A DNA stretch of 64,000 bases from Wuchereria bancrofti (taxonomy: Eukaryota > Nematoda > Chromadorea > Rhabditida > Onchocercidae): assembly GCA_005281725.1 (NCBI GenBank), contig SSBO01000008.1, positions 4,070,676 to 4,134,675 on the forward strand. Direction: 5' to 3'. Positions 38,187-52,700 of this stretch are shown here, piece after piece (position 1 is the stretch's first letter; the number at the start of each line of letters is the position of its first letter). The notes under the pieces were generated by a model. The model was not told the DNA's origin. It did not search any database and saw only the letters and a list, made by a program, of their open reading frames with translations. A program made the translations under genes and the position numbers.

Positions 38187-40049
38187 TTTTTTTTTAATTT
38201 AACAAATCTGAATGATAATTGTATTTACTGGAATAACGCATATCATACTTTAAGTATTTTAAACTATTCTAGCTTTTTTTTTGTTTAACAAATGAAAATT
38301 TTGTATACTTTATTTTTAACAAATAATTTTTTATTTTACTTTAATACGCTTATCATACTTGCTCTATTCATCTCTAATATTTTATCAAATATTTATCATC
38401 TGACCAATAATAACGATTATACCAAAAAAAATACACGATTTGATCATAATATTTTAATTTTTCTGATTTTTTTTTTTTATAAAGCACTATTATTTTACCA
38501 ATAAGATATCATTTACGGTTGAAACAAATAAATGTTAAGTGATTTCGAATTAATGATAATAACAAATCATGATAAGGAAGAATTAACAATCAATGAAATA
38601 CTTAACATCATTCAGATTTTAGTGCAGTTATAAAGTGACAAAAAATTTTTATCTCCAATAGAATTTAATTTAATCCTTCAGAAGGTATAAATATTAAAAT
38701 TTATCATGTGATAACTATTAAAATTCATATTAGTTATACAATGTTTGATATAAATAAAAATCGAATTGTCCAAAGTTAATTATTTTCATTCAAATTGTCG
38801 AATAAATTAGAAAATGACTAGAAATAATTAGAGCAATTGGTGATTGCATCAAACTAATTCATAAAATTTAAGGAAATTCTAGAAAGCAATGATCGTATAG
38901 GAATGAAAATGAAATTATTAAATAGTCCTGTCAATCGTTTATCTTCCGTCAATCTTTTCTAAAATTTCGTCAAAACTTTTATAGACTAAATGATATTGCA
39001 GAAATTTAATTAGTTCAAATTTTGCTATTCTTTATAGTCTATATTACAGTTTATCATCATTATAATGTCACCTAATAATGACAATTATTAGGTATATCAT
39101 TATTATTGCATATCATTGCAATAAAAAATTTCGAATATAATTTCGAATTTTTAAGTAAAAATAATTAAATTCACATTTCTTTATTAAAATATTCTCTTTT
39201 TCTTTTCAAAATTTTGAAAGAAATATATAAAAAAATTGTTTTTTTTTTTATTTTCATAAAATTTTATCGCATGATGATCAAAGAATAAACAAGATATTTA
39301 AATATATATATAACTGAAATTTTATTTCATCAGAAAAAAATTGTCATTTTCTAAAAAAAAGATGTCAGAATTTGGATTATAATTAAATTCGTAATTTTCG
39401 TTAACAATTTAACCGAAAAGTAGATTAAAGAGAAAATAAATTTTGACATTTCAAACTTCTTTAAAACAGCTGACTTTTGGTTTTTTTCATTTTAAGACAA
39501 CATACTTTACTTTTAAATATAATAAATGGCCATTTTAAAACAGATCCAGCAGATTTTATTTTTTGTTCCAGCAATTTTTTTCTTTTTTTTTTGAAATTTA
39601 TCTAAAGAAGTGTGAATTGTGCATTATGTAGAAATACACATTGAAAGTGTAATTGGTAATTTCTTTGTTAAAATTTTACCAAAACAAAAAGAAAAAAATG
39701 ATAGTTTCATCAAAGACCTTATGAGAAGGAAGAAATAGTGTTATATTTGAGGAGGCGAAAAAGACTGCTAAAATTTGCAAAATATAATTGTATTAGAGAT
39801 TGAGAAAATTAAAAAAAATTTTTTTGTAATTGTTCATTTTTATTTTTATGTGATTGAAAGTATAACTGAGGAACTAATTACAACGATTGCATTGTGTAAT
39901 ACTTTGGAATTGTTGGAAATGACGGAAGTTACATTTTTTAGCAATTAATAAGTACATAAAATGAATTACTCACACACAAATTCGTTTTTTCTTGTGCTTT
40001 TTTTTTTCAATTTTTTTTTTCTTCTTTTTTAAAGGATACATAAAATCTA

Positions 40050-40238
40050 ATGAGATTACTTCGATTCTTCATCTTAATGATATCATTTTTGATTTGAAAT
40101 GTCGATTTCGATCTAAAATCTCAAAAAGAGTTATCATTTCCATTCCAAATCTTAGTGGTATCACTTCGGTCTTAAATTTTGGTGATATCATTTTGCTTCT
40201 AAATTTTGAAGGTATCATTTCGGTACTAAAATTTTGAC
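40050..40238 (+). repeat. 27-bp minisatellite, about seven degenerate units
   Basis: Units such as ggtatcacttcggtct..., gatatcattttgcttc... and ggtatcatttcggtac... repeat every 27 bases. The last three copies are best preserved. Because 27 is a multiple of three, the plus strand stays open and encodes a nine-residue repeat (GITSVLNFG, DIILLLNFE). No start or splice context supports a gene. Confidence 0.7.
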
Positions 40239-41238
40239 TTCTTAAAACTTATTATGCTATCAATTCCTTTTTACACTTTTTTTTTTCATGCATTGTGATA
40301 ATTGTGAATTTCATTTGCTAAAAGAATTGACAAGAAAAGATTATACGTATCTTTTTTGGATCGTTGTTTATTTGATAAGAAATTTTAACAGTTAATTTAT
40401 TTCACTTTTTTATTTTAATTTGAACAAATAAATAATCAGCGATTTCTTTTCGCAAGCATTAATACGCAAAAAATTTTTCGTACTTTTTTAAATTTTGTTA
40501 CAGAGCTATTCTTTAAATAAAAAAAAAAAAAAAGAAAAATGGAATTTAAAACTAAAAAGGAAGTTAGAAGTAAGAAAGTACGACATTGCTTTATCAAATT
40601 TTAATAAAAATTTCGCATTTTTTTCTTGATAACCAAAAAAAAAGAAAAACTGAATTTAAAAATGAATCATTTCCATCTTTAAAGTACTAACGTACTGGTT
40701 CATCTCTCATTTTTTTTTTCTCGTTTTTCCTATTCTCTTCTCTTTGTTCGCCATCAAAAATTTTTGAAAATCAAAAACCAAAGAAAAAAAAATTTATTAA
40801 ATTCAAATCAATCAACCATCTGCCATTACAGAAATCAAATGTGAACGTTTCATACTTCAGTTTATATTTCTCATACAGTTTCAGCTCAGTCATTTTCATT
40901 TTGAACTTTTTCATTCTTAATTTTTTCATTTTTGAATTTTTTTTTCTTCTTTGCAAATTCTGAAAAGTTGAAAAATATAACATTTTTAATTAAAAATGAA
41001 TTGGATAGATTTATACGAATAAAAAAAAAAAGTTGAAAAACAGGTGAAAAATATAGATAAATGACTATCTATTCTCCCCCGCCTTTTCCGGTCTTTCTGG
41101 TATATTCGCGGATAATATGTCTATATCTCATATTTCTCGTCATAATATATACGAGAAACTTTTTATTAGACGCACTTTGCTATTCGAGAGTGCAACTTGA
41201 GTTCTTCTCTATGCATTCTCGATCAGACTGGTGGATAG

Positions 41239-41345
41239 ACAGACAGACAGACAGACAGACAGCCAGACAAACTTGTGCACATACACACACACACACACAT
41301 ACATACATACACATACACACATACATTAGACAAACACACAAACAC
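41239..41345. repeat. GACA, CA and CATA microsatellites
   Basis: A (GACA)n run at about 41239-41265 is followed by (CA)n and (CATA)n runs. Compound simple repeat; the open frame spanning it is spurious. Confidence 0.95.
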
Positions 41346-43448
41346 AGCCATTTGTTATTTATTTTATTTGTAATGAATTTTAACTGCAATTCTGGCATCT
41401 TTAATTCGTTGTATCGATTTTCAGACTATTCTTAACCAATCTTTGATCTTTCTTTCAGTATTTTTTTTTTTCGTTTGCTTATTTAAAAATATTATTTGAA
41501 AATTTGAATTCAATTTTATTTTTTTTATTAGATTAAATTGGATTAAACTTGCAGTTAAAATTAATTGAACTATTTTATCGTAAAATTTTTTGAACTAAAA
41601 GTACTTAAAATTTTCAGTTTTAAAGCTGATTTGTTCTTTTATTAACATTTTTTAAACAAAGGTTATTCAAAAAAAAAAGAGAGAAAGAAGGAGAGAGAAA
41701 ATAACCTGTTATTTATTTGTTGTTTCAAACATCACATTATCTGACCTCTTTTACCTATTTATTTACCTATTTTGTTTCTCATATTGTCATATTCCTATCT
41801 TACAAAATGTTCAATTTTATCATCAAAAGATACCTTTTTTTTTAATTTGTCTAAAACAAAAATTTAAATTTGATTTGATGATTGAAATTGTCAAACAAAT
41901 CAAACTAATAATGCAATAAAGTTACTCAAACCTTAATTAATTACGAAATAATTTTTTCTGCATCTTCTAACATACATTTAATTGTTTCAACACATATCAG
42001 TTATCGATTTTAATTAATTTCTAATCAATTAAAATCATACATCGTGAATTTTTTTCTATCACTTTCACATGTTATAATTAAATATTATGAAATCATCTTG
42101 TTTGCTTTTATTAACTTTCACTAATTATTTCTCGTCAAAAACAATATCAATAAAAATTCATATCATTCATTATGAATATATTCTATCAACATCAATATAT
42201 TCAATCTTTATTGTTTATATATTCAATATTATCATTTCGATTTACTAAACATTTACATCACAATTTTTTTTTATCACTTTCATATGTTATAATTAATATT
42301 GAACGAACAGTTTATGATAGTGATAATATAATGATAATAGCAATTTATGATAATGTATGCAAACAGTTAACTTTCATATTATTTTCAAAAAATTATATAT
42401 ATATTTGATCAAAAATTTTTATCAGTTAATTCTTTTCCTTTTATTTCTTTGAATTTAAAACAAAAAAAAAAAACAATCATTAATTTCCTCTTTACAAATA
42501 TTAATGTTTTATATTAATGATTAATTAATATAAAACTGATAAAAGAAAGTAGAAATGGGCGAAGAAATCATTCCTACTTTTTTTAAAAAAGAAAAAAATT
42601 GCATAACATTGTTTATCTTAGATTTATTCCATTAGCTGAATGATCAATGAATGTGAGAAAAGCTATTTTATCATTCTCGTCCGAACTATTTTGATGAATA
42701 TTGATTGATTCGAGAAAAATACGATTTGTGATTGAAATTGAAGAATGAAAAAAAAAAAAGTGCTATAAACTTTTCCACATAATTTCATCTTTTCTGTTCT
42801 ATTTTTTCTTTTTTGTTTTTGTAACTTCAATCTAACTAACCATCCATTAGTAAACTTAATAGCAACAATAGCAAATTTCAATGAAGGAAATTTTTTTTTT
42901 AAAATGAAAGAAAAAAAAAATGGAAGAACATAGTGATATGAGGAAATAATATTAAACAAGTAAAAGTAATATTAATTAAATCAGTTCCATTATTGCACTT
43001 TCATCATTTGTTATCAAATTTTATCATTGCTAAAAAATGAATGTAATGTATGAATGATAAATCATATACTTTACAGGTCAAAGTTTAATTTATTCCTCAA
43101 TAAATTTTAATTAATTAATTTTATACTAACATTTACAATGGTGTTAGTACAAAATTAATTTAAAATGATTTAATTTATTACTAATCTCTCAATTAAATCT
43201 ATTCAAGTTGAAATCATTTTCTTTCACATAATAACGATGCTAAATTATTATAAACAAGAAAAAACAATTTTTTTTTATATTATTGGAATTATTTACAAAT
43301 TTTACATTTGTATAGTAATAATATAAGTTTAGATTTTATTCCAAACTTATTCATAGAAATTTTTTTATCAATATTTTAAAATTAGAAACTGACATTGGCT
43401 AATAATTAATTAATTATGATTTGATGTTGTAGTTAAAGATAATGATCA

Positions 43449-43450
<2 letters not shown>

Positions 43451-43484
<34 letters not shown>

Positions 43485-43511
43485 GTTATTATTGTTATTG
43501 TTATTATTATA
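43451..43511. repeat. TTA/TTG trinucleotide microsatellite
   Basis: About twenty consecutive att/tta triplets, with gtt interruptions towards the right end. Confidence 0.95.
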
Positions 43512-45235
43512 GCTCTTTTACTTTAATACTTTATTCTTGCTAATCGATTATTATTATTGTTTAATTATTTCAGTACTTTACTCTCACAACTACTCATGAA
43601 TTAATAATTCGTGTCGCTAATTAACTTTACAATAGTTAAATAGAGTAATATGCATTTGATCTTAAACATGTTAATTCCATTACTTATGTGAAATATGATT
43701 AACATATTTCAGCAGTACGATAATAATTATATTCATTTACTTATCTTATCATATCTTTATCAAACATAACCAAAAGTGATAAGTCTATGACGATAAAATG
43801 TTAATTTCATTACTTTCCTTTTCACTTATTTTGTATCTGCTATTATTTAAGACAAAACTTGAATAAATTAAATTTACTTAAAGAATCAAAGAATGAATTC
43901 ATTAACATATTATTAACAATTATATTATCAATAAAATATTTCATAATATCACATATATTCTAGCTCATAAATTATGCAATTAAAGGCATACATATATATT
44001 ACTCCTAGACTTGTTTCATTCATTATTGATTATATTAATCTTTTTCATTTCAATTTTTTTCAGTAATAAATTATATATTTATTTTATAAATCCATGAATA
44101 ATTATAACAAATCAATTGTATCAATTTTGTAAATAAAGTTGAAACTTAAATTAAAAGAAAACAGCTAAGAATCATAAAATGAAAATGGGCCTAAACATTT
44201 TGGACATATTTTCATTTCGCAACAACAGAATTTTTTATTATTATAATTTGAAATATTTCAACTTACAAAATATTTCAACTTTGACAATTAATTTTCATAC
44301 AATTTTTCTTATGTAATTAAAATGTTTAAGCTTTTTTGGTGGATTTTTTCAAAATTTCATCTTTCATTTTATAATCAGTGGAATTTCATTTTGAATAAGA
44401 TAAAAAAGTTCCTGTCGCGCCAACATCAAAAGTGTTTTCATTTCTGGCTCTTTTTTTTTTTTTGTTTTGTTAATTTATCTAACAAATAAAATTTTTAAAA
44501 TACTTTGTGTAGGACTTAAAAATTATTTACTGTCCATTTTATTGTTTGAGGCAAAAAAAAAAATTTTTTTCCATTTTAAACACTTAAAAATTTATTATAT
44601 TCAATATTTGAATATTTCATTTGTATTTCATATTAATATCTATAATGTATGATATAAAATGATTGTGGCAAATGTTATCTATTATAAATAATAAACTATT
44701 AATGAATTAAACTATAAATTATATCTAATTCAAAAGTTTTGGATTATTTTATTACTTTAAAATCTTACTTTAAACTTATAAATGATCAATTCAAATTGTT
44801 TTCTATCTATGAAATTTTGGATCTTTAAATATTGGACGATATTTGAATATAATATATTTTTTTTCTTGAAATAAAATTTTTCAAGGATTGTATCAAGTTT
44901 AAAATATTGAATAATTATAATTCGAAATGTTTACATCATAGCATAAACATTCCAAATTATAATTATTAAATGATAAAATACTAATTACATGATACATTAT
45001 TATTTTCATCTTAGTGTAACATTATAAAAAGCCTTTCTTTTTAATATTATAACTAATTTTTTAAACTTAAACAAAATATTTTTACTTTTATAATACAAAT
45101 ATTTCAAATAAGCAAATAAGTATTTTAATTAAATATATTAGATATTTCTATCAAAAATTATTTCACCTTATCATTAATTCGAATCATTTTTTTTTTTCCT
45201 TTTTTCTCTCTGCAAATTGATTAATAAAAGAAAGA

Positions 45236-45276
45236 GAAGGGGAGAGAGAGAGAGGGAGAGAGAGAGAGAGGAAGAG
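45236..45276. repeat. GA microsatellite
   Basis: gagaga runs with single ggg and gaa interruptions. Similar short GA tracts occur near 45,725, 48,228 and 57,400. Confidence 0.9.
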
Positions 45277-48200
45277 AAAAGAAACATTTGTAAAATGCAT
45301 GAAACAAATTCAAATTATTGATTACGACTTTTTTGTCAATTCTTGTTTCGTTCTTATTCCTTTCCCGCCCCACCGAATTTATGGCATTTTCATTTGAGAG
45401 AAATGAAAAAGTGCAACACATTTAGTTCGCCAATAATTTATTTTAAATTTTTCTTTTTTTCTTTTTCCCTTATTTCTTCTTATTTTTCCTCTTCTTATAT
45501 TCATTTTTTTTTTCTTATGTTTTCATCAACAACAAAACCATTTGTTATTCGTTGCTTAAAAAGAAAAAAAAAAAAATGAGAGAAGTGACATTAACTAAAA
45601 AGTTATGCAAAAATGTTAATTAGAAAATATTTCTTTTTTCACTTTTTCTTTTTTTTAACAAAAAATTTTTTCCTTTTTCCTTTTTTCAAATTATTTTTCC
45701 AATCAAATTATTAATATTTGATGAGAGAGAGAGAGAGAAAAAAATGAAAAGAACGAAAGGAAAAAAAAAAGAGAAAAGAAGAATAATGCAACTAACTATT
45801 CATTTGTTTATATTATTAAACTTAAAAAAAAAAATTTCATTCAATAATAAAATTATCATTTTAAATAATTTATTTCATTCTATTTAGTGATAAATATGCT
45901 ATCATTAATGGACATATATCAGTTAACATATTTGCGCATTCATCAAAAATATTTTTCATCCTTTTGATCAATCAGTTCATTTCAAAATAATTTTTATTGC
46001 TCCAAAAAAAAAAAAAAATCAATATAATACTTTTCTTCCATTGATAATTTTGATTTTATTTATCAATTTGTGATAATGATTGGGTGATAATAAAGAAAAG
46101 AATTGATATTTAGCAGAAAATCATGACAGTAGATGAAATATGATTGTTGCTTAATAATTCTGTCACTTAACAGATGACACATGATAATTCATTTTCTGAC
46201 ATTTTTTGACTAACATTTCTGATATCAGTGACAACGATAATCTTATCAGTGATATAATTCCTTTTGTCTCGGGTAATTAACCATTATCGATTACATTTAA
46301 ATCTTCCATTACTATTTTTCATAATTTCTATTGTGTTTTCTTTTTTCTCTGTTTTTTTTTTTAAAGAATTATATAACGAAGAAATGATTGAAGTAAATCA
46401 TAATGGCAGAAATTCAAGTAATTTTCAGTTTTTGTTATTTCATATTTTTGAATTTCATTCAAAAGGATTAATAAAAGAATCCTTTAATGCATACAATTTT
46501 ATTAGTTTCTTTTTTCTTCTTATTGCAATTTCAAAAAAAGTTTTTTTAAACTTTATATATGTCATTAAAACGAGAAATTGGTAATATTTCTTGACTGTTA
46601 ATTTATTCGTACTAATTTTACAATTATTGATTTTTGCTATTTATTACTAACTGTTTGTAACTGATTATTATTTATTTAATTATCAGTTAATTATCGACTT
46701 TTTAGTTCATCATTAACATCATCCAGTAATTACTTTTAGTATTACTTATCAAATTTTACTAGCTATTATTTGCTACTAAATATGAAATTAGCTGACACTT
46801 TGTTAATAATTGCTAATCAATATTTGTTGATTATCAATTACTATTTCTCAAAATATGAAATAAAATCAACAACAATGTATTATTCAATTCATTTAATTAT
46901 TTGTTATAAAAAATTATCTAATAAAATCATTTACATAATTTGTCCAAGTAGTACTTGTCAAATGTACTTGTTTAGTTATCTTTAAAATTAAGTAATTCAA
47001 AGGTCATCAAAACTTATTTACTAGAAATTTTTGAACTTTTAAATGAATGATTATTATAAAAATTACTCCATACTTCACATACTTATCAAATAAACTAATT
47101 AATTAATTATACAAAATGAATAGAATAATATTTTCAAATAATATCACTGAAAGTGGTGCTATGCTACCAAAATTTTATATTAATTATCCTTTTTATTAAA
47201 AAAAAAAAAAATTGCTAATACTTAGTGTTAACAGTTTAACATTGAATAATTTTATGCTAAAAATTTTAATTAGAAGTTTCAATAATAATTATTCATTTAT
47301 CAGTATTTTTACATCACTCTAAAATTTACTGAAATGAGAGAAAATAAGATGAAAAAAAAAGTAAACGAAAGAAGATTAAATGTTTAAATTTAAATCGTTC
47401 ATTTTTCTATCTCATCATCACTTTATTTATTTTACATTGCTATTAGTAAGCAATAATTGAGCCTTTTCTTTTTTTTTTTTAAAGTTTGATTTTTATTGTG
47501 ACATCATCGGATAAAATTTCATTAGTGAATTATAAAGTTTTGCTATTAAGAAAACGAATACTTTTTTTTTTCTGTAAATATTCCAAGCCTGAATAAAAAT
47601 TTCAAAGTCAAACTTTTTTTTTCAAAAAAAAAAAAAAAAAAGAACATCAGTTGCAGAGTTTCTTGAACAGATGTTCACTTACTTAAGAATTTTAACAAAC
47701 TTGATTTAAAGATGCAATCGGCATTTTCTCTTCATTTTTTCACTTTTTTTTTTCTTTTCTTTTTCATTTTTTTTTTTCTTTAATGCAAGGAAACAGGAAA
47801 AATGAGAAATATGTTTAACAACGATGGGCGAAGTTATAAAAGTGCAAAAAGAAAAGTAATAGAAGCAAATGAAAAGGTTGAAAACTGTTGCTATTTTATC
47901 TTTTAACAATATTCCATTTGTTTACATTAATTGTGCTATTAATTAATTAATTAGTTAAGTCACTAATTATGAAATAGGATAAAACAATGCGAGCGAATTT
48001 CATTTGAAAGAATGTTTTCGTCTGCCTAATAAGAATTTCATTTGCATAATTTCAATATGTTTAGCAAAAAAAGGATTGCTTAGAATAATATTATCAGTAG
48101 ATATTATCTTAGATAATATTTATTATATTACGATTTAATCGTTTATAATTTTCGAAAATATTTTTAAGAATTAACTTTGTGAATTTGCAATCATTATAAT

Positions 48201-49381
48201 TTGACAGTGAAAAAAGGGTTTTTTTTGAGAGAGAGAGAGAGAGAGATGTATCTTAATTCAATTTAATTGGTATCGTTTTTTAGGCAAATGAATCATTTTA
48301 AGTGTCATTTTAAGCAATGAAATATAATTTAAAAAAAAAAAATTCAGTAAATATTTATTTTTTCATTCGTTTAACCCATAATACATATATTTTATTTCAA
48401 ATTATTCCTAAATTATCCCATTTTTAATTCTTGATGCATTCTTTTCAAAGTTTTTGTTTTACTCAAATAAACATGAAATGAGTGATAATGCGATCATAAG
48501 ATGACATAATTCAGTAAATTTTTGAAAAATATTTGGTATTCAATCTTTTATATTCCTTTTTTCTAAAATAATTTTTACAAATTTAAAATCTTATTAAATT
48601 CTTTCATTAAATTATTTGCTTAATTGTTTTTTTCTCAAATAAAATAAGAACTAAAAATAACATTGAAGAATGAAATTACAATATAATATGGCTACAATGA
48701 CAATCTTTTTCATCCATCCATCTGTTCAATATGTGTGCCACATTTATTTAAAAATTAAACAAATTCTTTCTTTTTTTTAAATAATCAATAATTTTGATTT
48801 CAACTATTAAATTTATAACATTTTAGCAAAATTTTTCAGAAAATTAAAAAATATTTTTAAATTAATTACTCATTTATCTTATTCCATCTATCTTAAGCAT
48901 TTCCCATTATTCATTATTGCTTATTGCTACTATTTTTATTTTAAGATTTAATGAAAAATTGCAAAAATTTTCTCCTTAAAAATTCCACTGATTTCTAAGA
49001 GATATAAAATTATTTGTCTAAACTATTTTAAGTATCATTCTAAGATATTTTTTGTTATTCATTGAAAAAAAAAGAAGAAAAGAAAGGAAATGATTCAATT
49101 TTTTTTTTTTAATTTATTTTCTTTGATTCAAAAAATGAAAAAAATTTCAAGTTAAAAAATTAAATTGGAAAAATAATTAGATTATTTTGCCAGCTTTAAA
49201 TTACATTAATCTGTTGCCTTTTTTTTTGAGACAAGAAAAAAAAAGTTAATTTGTCTTGATCTATGTGACCTGACCTATACTAAGTAATAATTATCAACTT
49301 ATGCTAAGTAATTATCTACTATCAAAACTAAGTAATTATCTTCTATCAGATATTTATTATATTGTGGAATAAAATCTTTGA

Positions 49382-49766
49382 AAGACTTTGGTTAATTCAA
49401 TTTATTTTTTTAATGCTATTTTTATTTGCTTATAATTTTTCATTTATTTATTTATTTATTTTCATGAATTTTTTTAAAAAATTATTTACATAGACGAATG
49501 AATGAATGATAAACATATGTTTACTATTTGATTGATTTAATAAATTACAAATATAATTTTTTGAATTTAGATTNAAGACTTTGGTTAATTCAATTTATTT
49601 TTTTAATGCTATTTTTATTTGCTTATAATTTTTCATTTATTTATTTATTTATTTTCATGAATTTTTTTAAAAAATTATTTACATAGACGAATGAATGAAT
49701 GATAAACATATGTTTACTATTTGATTGATTTAATAAATTACAAATATAATTTTTTGAATTTAGATT
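49382..49766. repeat. 192-bp perfect duplication separated by a single N
   Basis: 49382-49573 and 49575-49766 are identical base for base, and the only base between them is an N at 49574. This is the pattern left when two contig ends that overlap are joined without merging. The right copy ends in the acceptor just upstream of the hexokinase start. Confidence 0.9.
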
Positions 49767-49791
49767 CAAAAAAAAAAGAAAAGGATTATTA

Positions 49792-52700
49792 ATGCTAGGA
49801 TTGTTGACGATTACAAGTGTATTCCGAAATTGGCGGAATAGTTTGCAGCGCAAAGAGGAATACGATGAGTGCCATATGAGAGGAATAAATAATAAAAATG
49901 AAATAAGTGGTAAAAATGAAAAAAATTTTCAATTAGATGAACCACCAATTTCGGTATGCTTTTTACCTTTTTTTTAATAAAATCTTTTTTTTTTTGCTCT
50001 CTTTTTTAAAATCTGAGTATTAATAAATATTAATTTTGTCAATTTTTAGATTTATTGCAAATGAAGATCTTTGCAGTATTATTTAAATATCGCAATTTTT
50101 CTTTTGTTAAAAAAAAATTTTTAGATTTTTAGATTTTTTGCTTTTAGATTTTAGAAAATAATTTAATAGAATGCATGACTGTTCCACGTCAAACGTAACA
50201 TTTTTACGTTTAAATGGTAAAAGTGCATGATACGAATGCTCATAGCATTTTTTCAATAAAGTTAAAATTTAAATATTGCTTGGTAAATTTAATTTTAAAT
50301 AAAATTAGATTAATAATTTTGTCATTAAAGTATATTACATAAACATTTAAATATATAACCATTTCTATTTCATAAAAAATTTCCGAAATTAATTTTAAAA
50401 TGAAAAAAAAAGGAAAATTGAAAATTTCATAAATTTTAGTTAGAAACAGTAATGTCAGAATTTCAATTGACAAATGAAACACTTCGTCGAATGATGGCAC
50501 ATATGTCTCGTAATATGGACAAGGGTCTTGAAGGTGGACCCGAGAATAGCACCATATCAATGTTACCATCTTTTGTACCTGAATTACCTGATGGAACAGG
50601 TTACTACTCTTTCGTCATCTTTTTTTTCCGAGATTTTTACTCTTTATTCAATTTTTTGAATTCAACTTTCTTTTTCAAATGGAAATATTTTATATAATAC
50701 ATTCAATTTTTTCAAATTAAAATATTTTATATAATACAACAGTTTGACGTAAGTGTATTATTATTTAAATATTTTGTCAAAAATATTATTTTTTGTAACA
50801 AATGATAAAATTTATAATAATATATTAATACGAAATTTAAAGAAAGAAAAAATATCGTTCAAAAAACTAAATGGAAAATAATGAATTCACGTAAAGGTAA
50901 AGGTAAGTATTAATTTATAAAAACACGTATGCAACTGTTATTTTAAACAATTTGATTTTTTTTTTTTTGGTATATTTTAGATAATAATTTAATATACTTA
51001 CAGAAATTTTACAGAGGAAGGTCGATTTATTGCAATGGATTTGGGTGGTACCAATTTACGTGTAATGTTAATGGATATTATACCAGGTGAAGAGCTTAAG
51101 ACGGAACAATTCAATACACGTATACCAAATTGGGCTATGCGTGGTACCGGTGAACAGGTTGATCGATCATTTGTTTATTCATTTCAGTATTGATTGATTG
51201 CCAAACATTTGTTTGATTTGGTTTTAAAAAGAAAATTTTGAAAAGAATTCAAATCTAATTGATATTTATGTTTGATCGATTTAGAATATTTAATTAATAA
51301 TTCAGAATACTTAGTCAAAATTTCACTATATTATTAGTAAATAAACATAAAATTGAATGTATAAAATAAGGCACTATATCTTAATTTTTTCTTTTTTTGC
51401 AATTTTTTTTTTTTGAATTTAGTATAAAAGGATAAAATTTCAATTTATTTTTTAGGCTTAATATTCTTTTAAGCTATTCGATTACATAACAAAATGCTTA
51501 GCAGAATTCCTGATTGAAAAAGGTATCCAGAATGATGGTCTACCGGTGGGATTTACATTTTCTTATCCATGTGATCAGAAAAGTTTATGTTCTGCTACAT
51601 TACTCAGGTTAAAAAACATAAATTTTAAATAAATTGAAAAAATTTGATTCATTAAAATAATATTAAAATCTTTTCCTTTCTTTCCTTCTTTTTTTCTTCA
51701 TTTAATTGGAAAATGATTTTAAAATATTTAGATGGACAAAAGGTTTTGAAACGACAGGTGTAGTTGGTGAAGATGTCGTGGAACTTCTTGAACAATCTAT
51801 CGCTAGAAGGGGTGTAAGTTTATTCTTTCATTTTTTTTTTTTTTTTTTTTTGAATATTTATAAATTATTTCAATTTTTGTATATCATTTAATTCATGGTT
51901 ACCATTTTTTTTCCCATTAAATAATAAATTTTTATCATTTAAATTATATTAATAATTAATTTATAATTTTCTTCAAAAATTATATTTAATCAAAACTCTT
52001 TTTTTGTTTACTATAATTTTTTTGAAAAAAACTTAGATAAATTTAATAAATTAATTGAAATGATAAATTATTAGAATAATTAATTGTTAGCAGAATTAAT
52101 TCTCACACAAAAAAACGGAAAAACATTTAAATTTATTTCATTGTTTTTTTTTTCTTTTTTTATTCTGAGATATATTATTTGTAGGATATTAAAGTGGAAG
52201 TGGTAGCACTAATTAATGATACCGTTGGTACAATGGTAGCAGCTGCTCATGAAAATGGCGGTGAATGTCACATTGGTGTTATTATTGGTATGTTAAAAAA
52301 AAAAAAATAAATTACATATGGAATATTTTTATGAAATCCTTTCTAAAAATTATATTAATTTCTTTTTTCTCAAATATAAAATTAAATTAATAAAATAAAT
52401 TAAAGTATTAAAAAAAAGTAAAGGACGAAAGAAGACAAAGAATAATAAAAAATTTTAGCAACCGGTACAAATGCTTCATATATGGAAGATGCATCAAAAA
52501 CCAAATATGGTTTATCAAAAGCAACAACCAATTACAATTATCCGGAAATGATCGTTGATACGGAATGGGGTGGCTTTGGTGATCGTTCCGAAGCTGATTA
52601 CATTTTAACACAATATGATAAAATTGTTGATAGCCGTTCGGAGCATCCAGGCGTAAACACGTATTTTACTTAAATTATTGTTTTATTTTTCGTTACATTT

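Larger units (their letters stand above)
38187..49791. other. 11.6-kb gene-poor region
   Basis: No coding exon is convincing on either strand between the acyl-CoA synthetase start and the hexokinase start. The sequence is AT-rich with many homopolymer runs, microsatellites, one 27-bp minisatellite and an assembly-type duplication at its right end. It separates two divergent genes, so regulatory sequence for either may be present but cannot be picked out. Confidence 0.65.

Noticed and set aside
41061..41435. 124-codon frame with Asp/Arg/Gln/Thr repeats
   Set aside because: Produced by the GACA and CA microsatellites.
42663..42959. 98-codon minus-strand frame in the gene-poor region
   Set aside because: Dominated by Lys/Phe runs from A and T tracts; no start or splice support.
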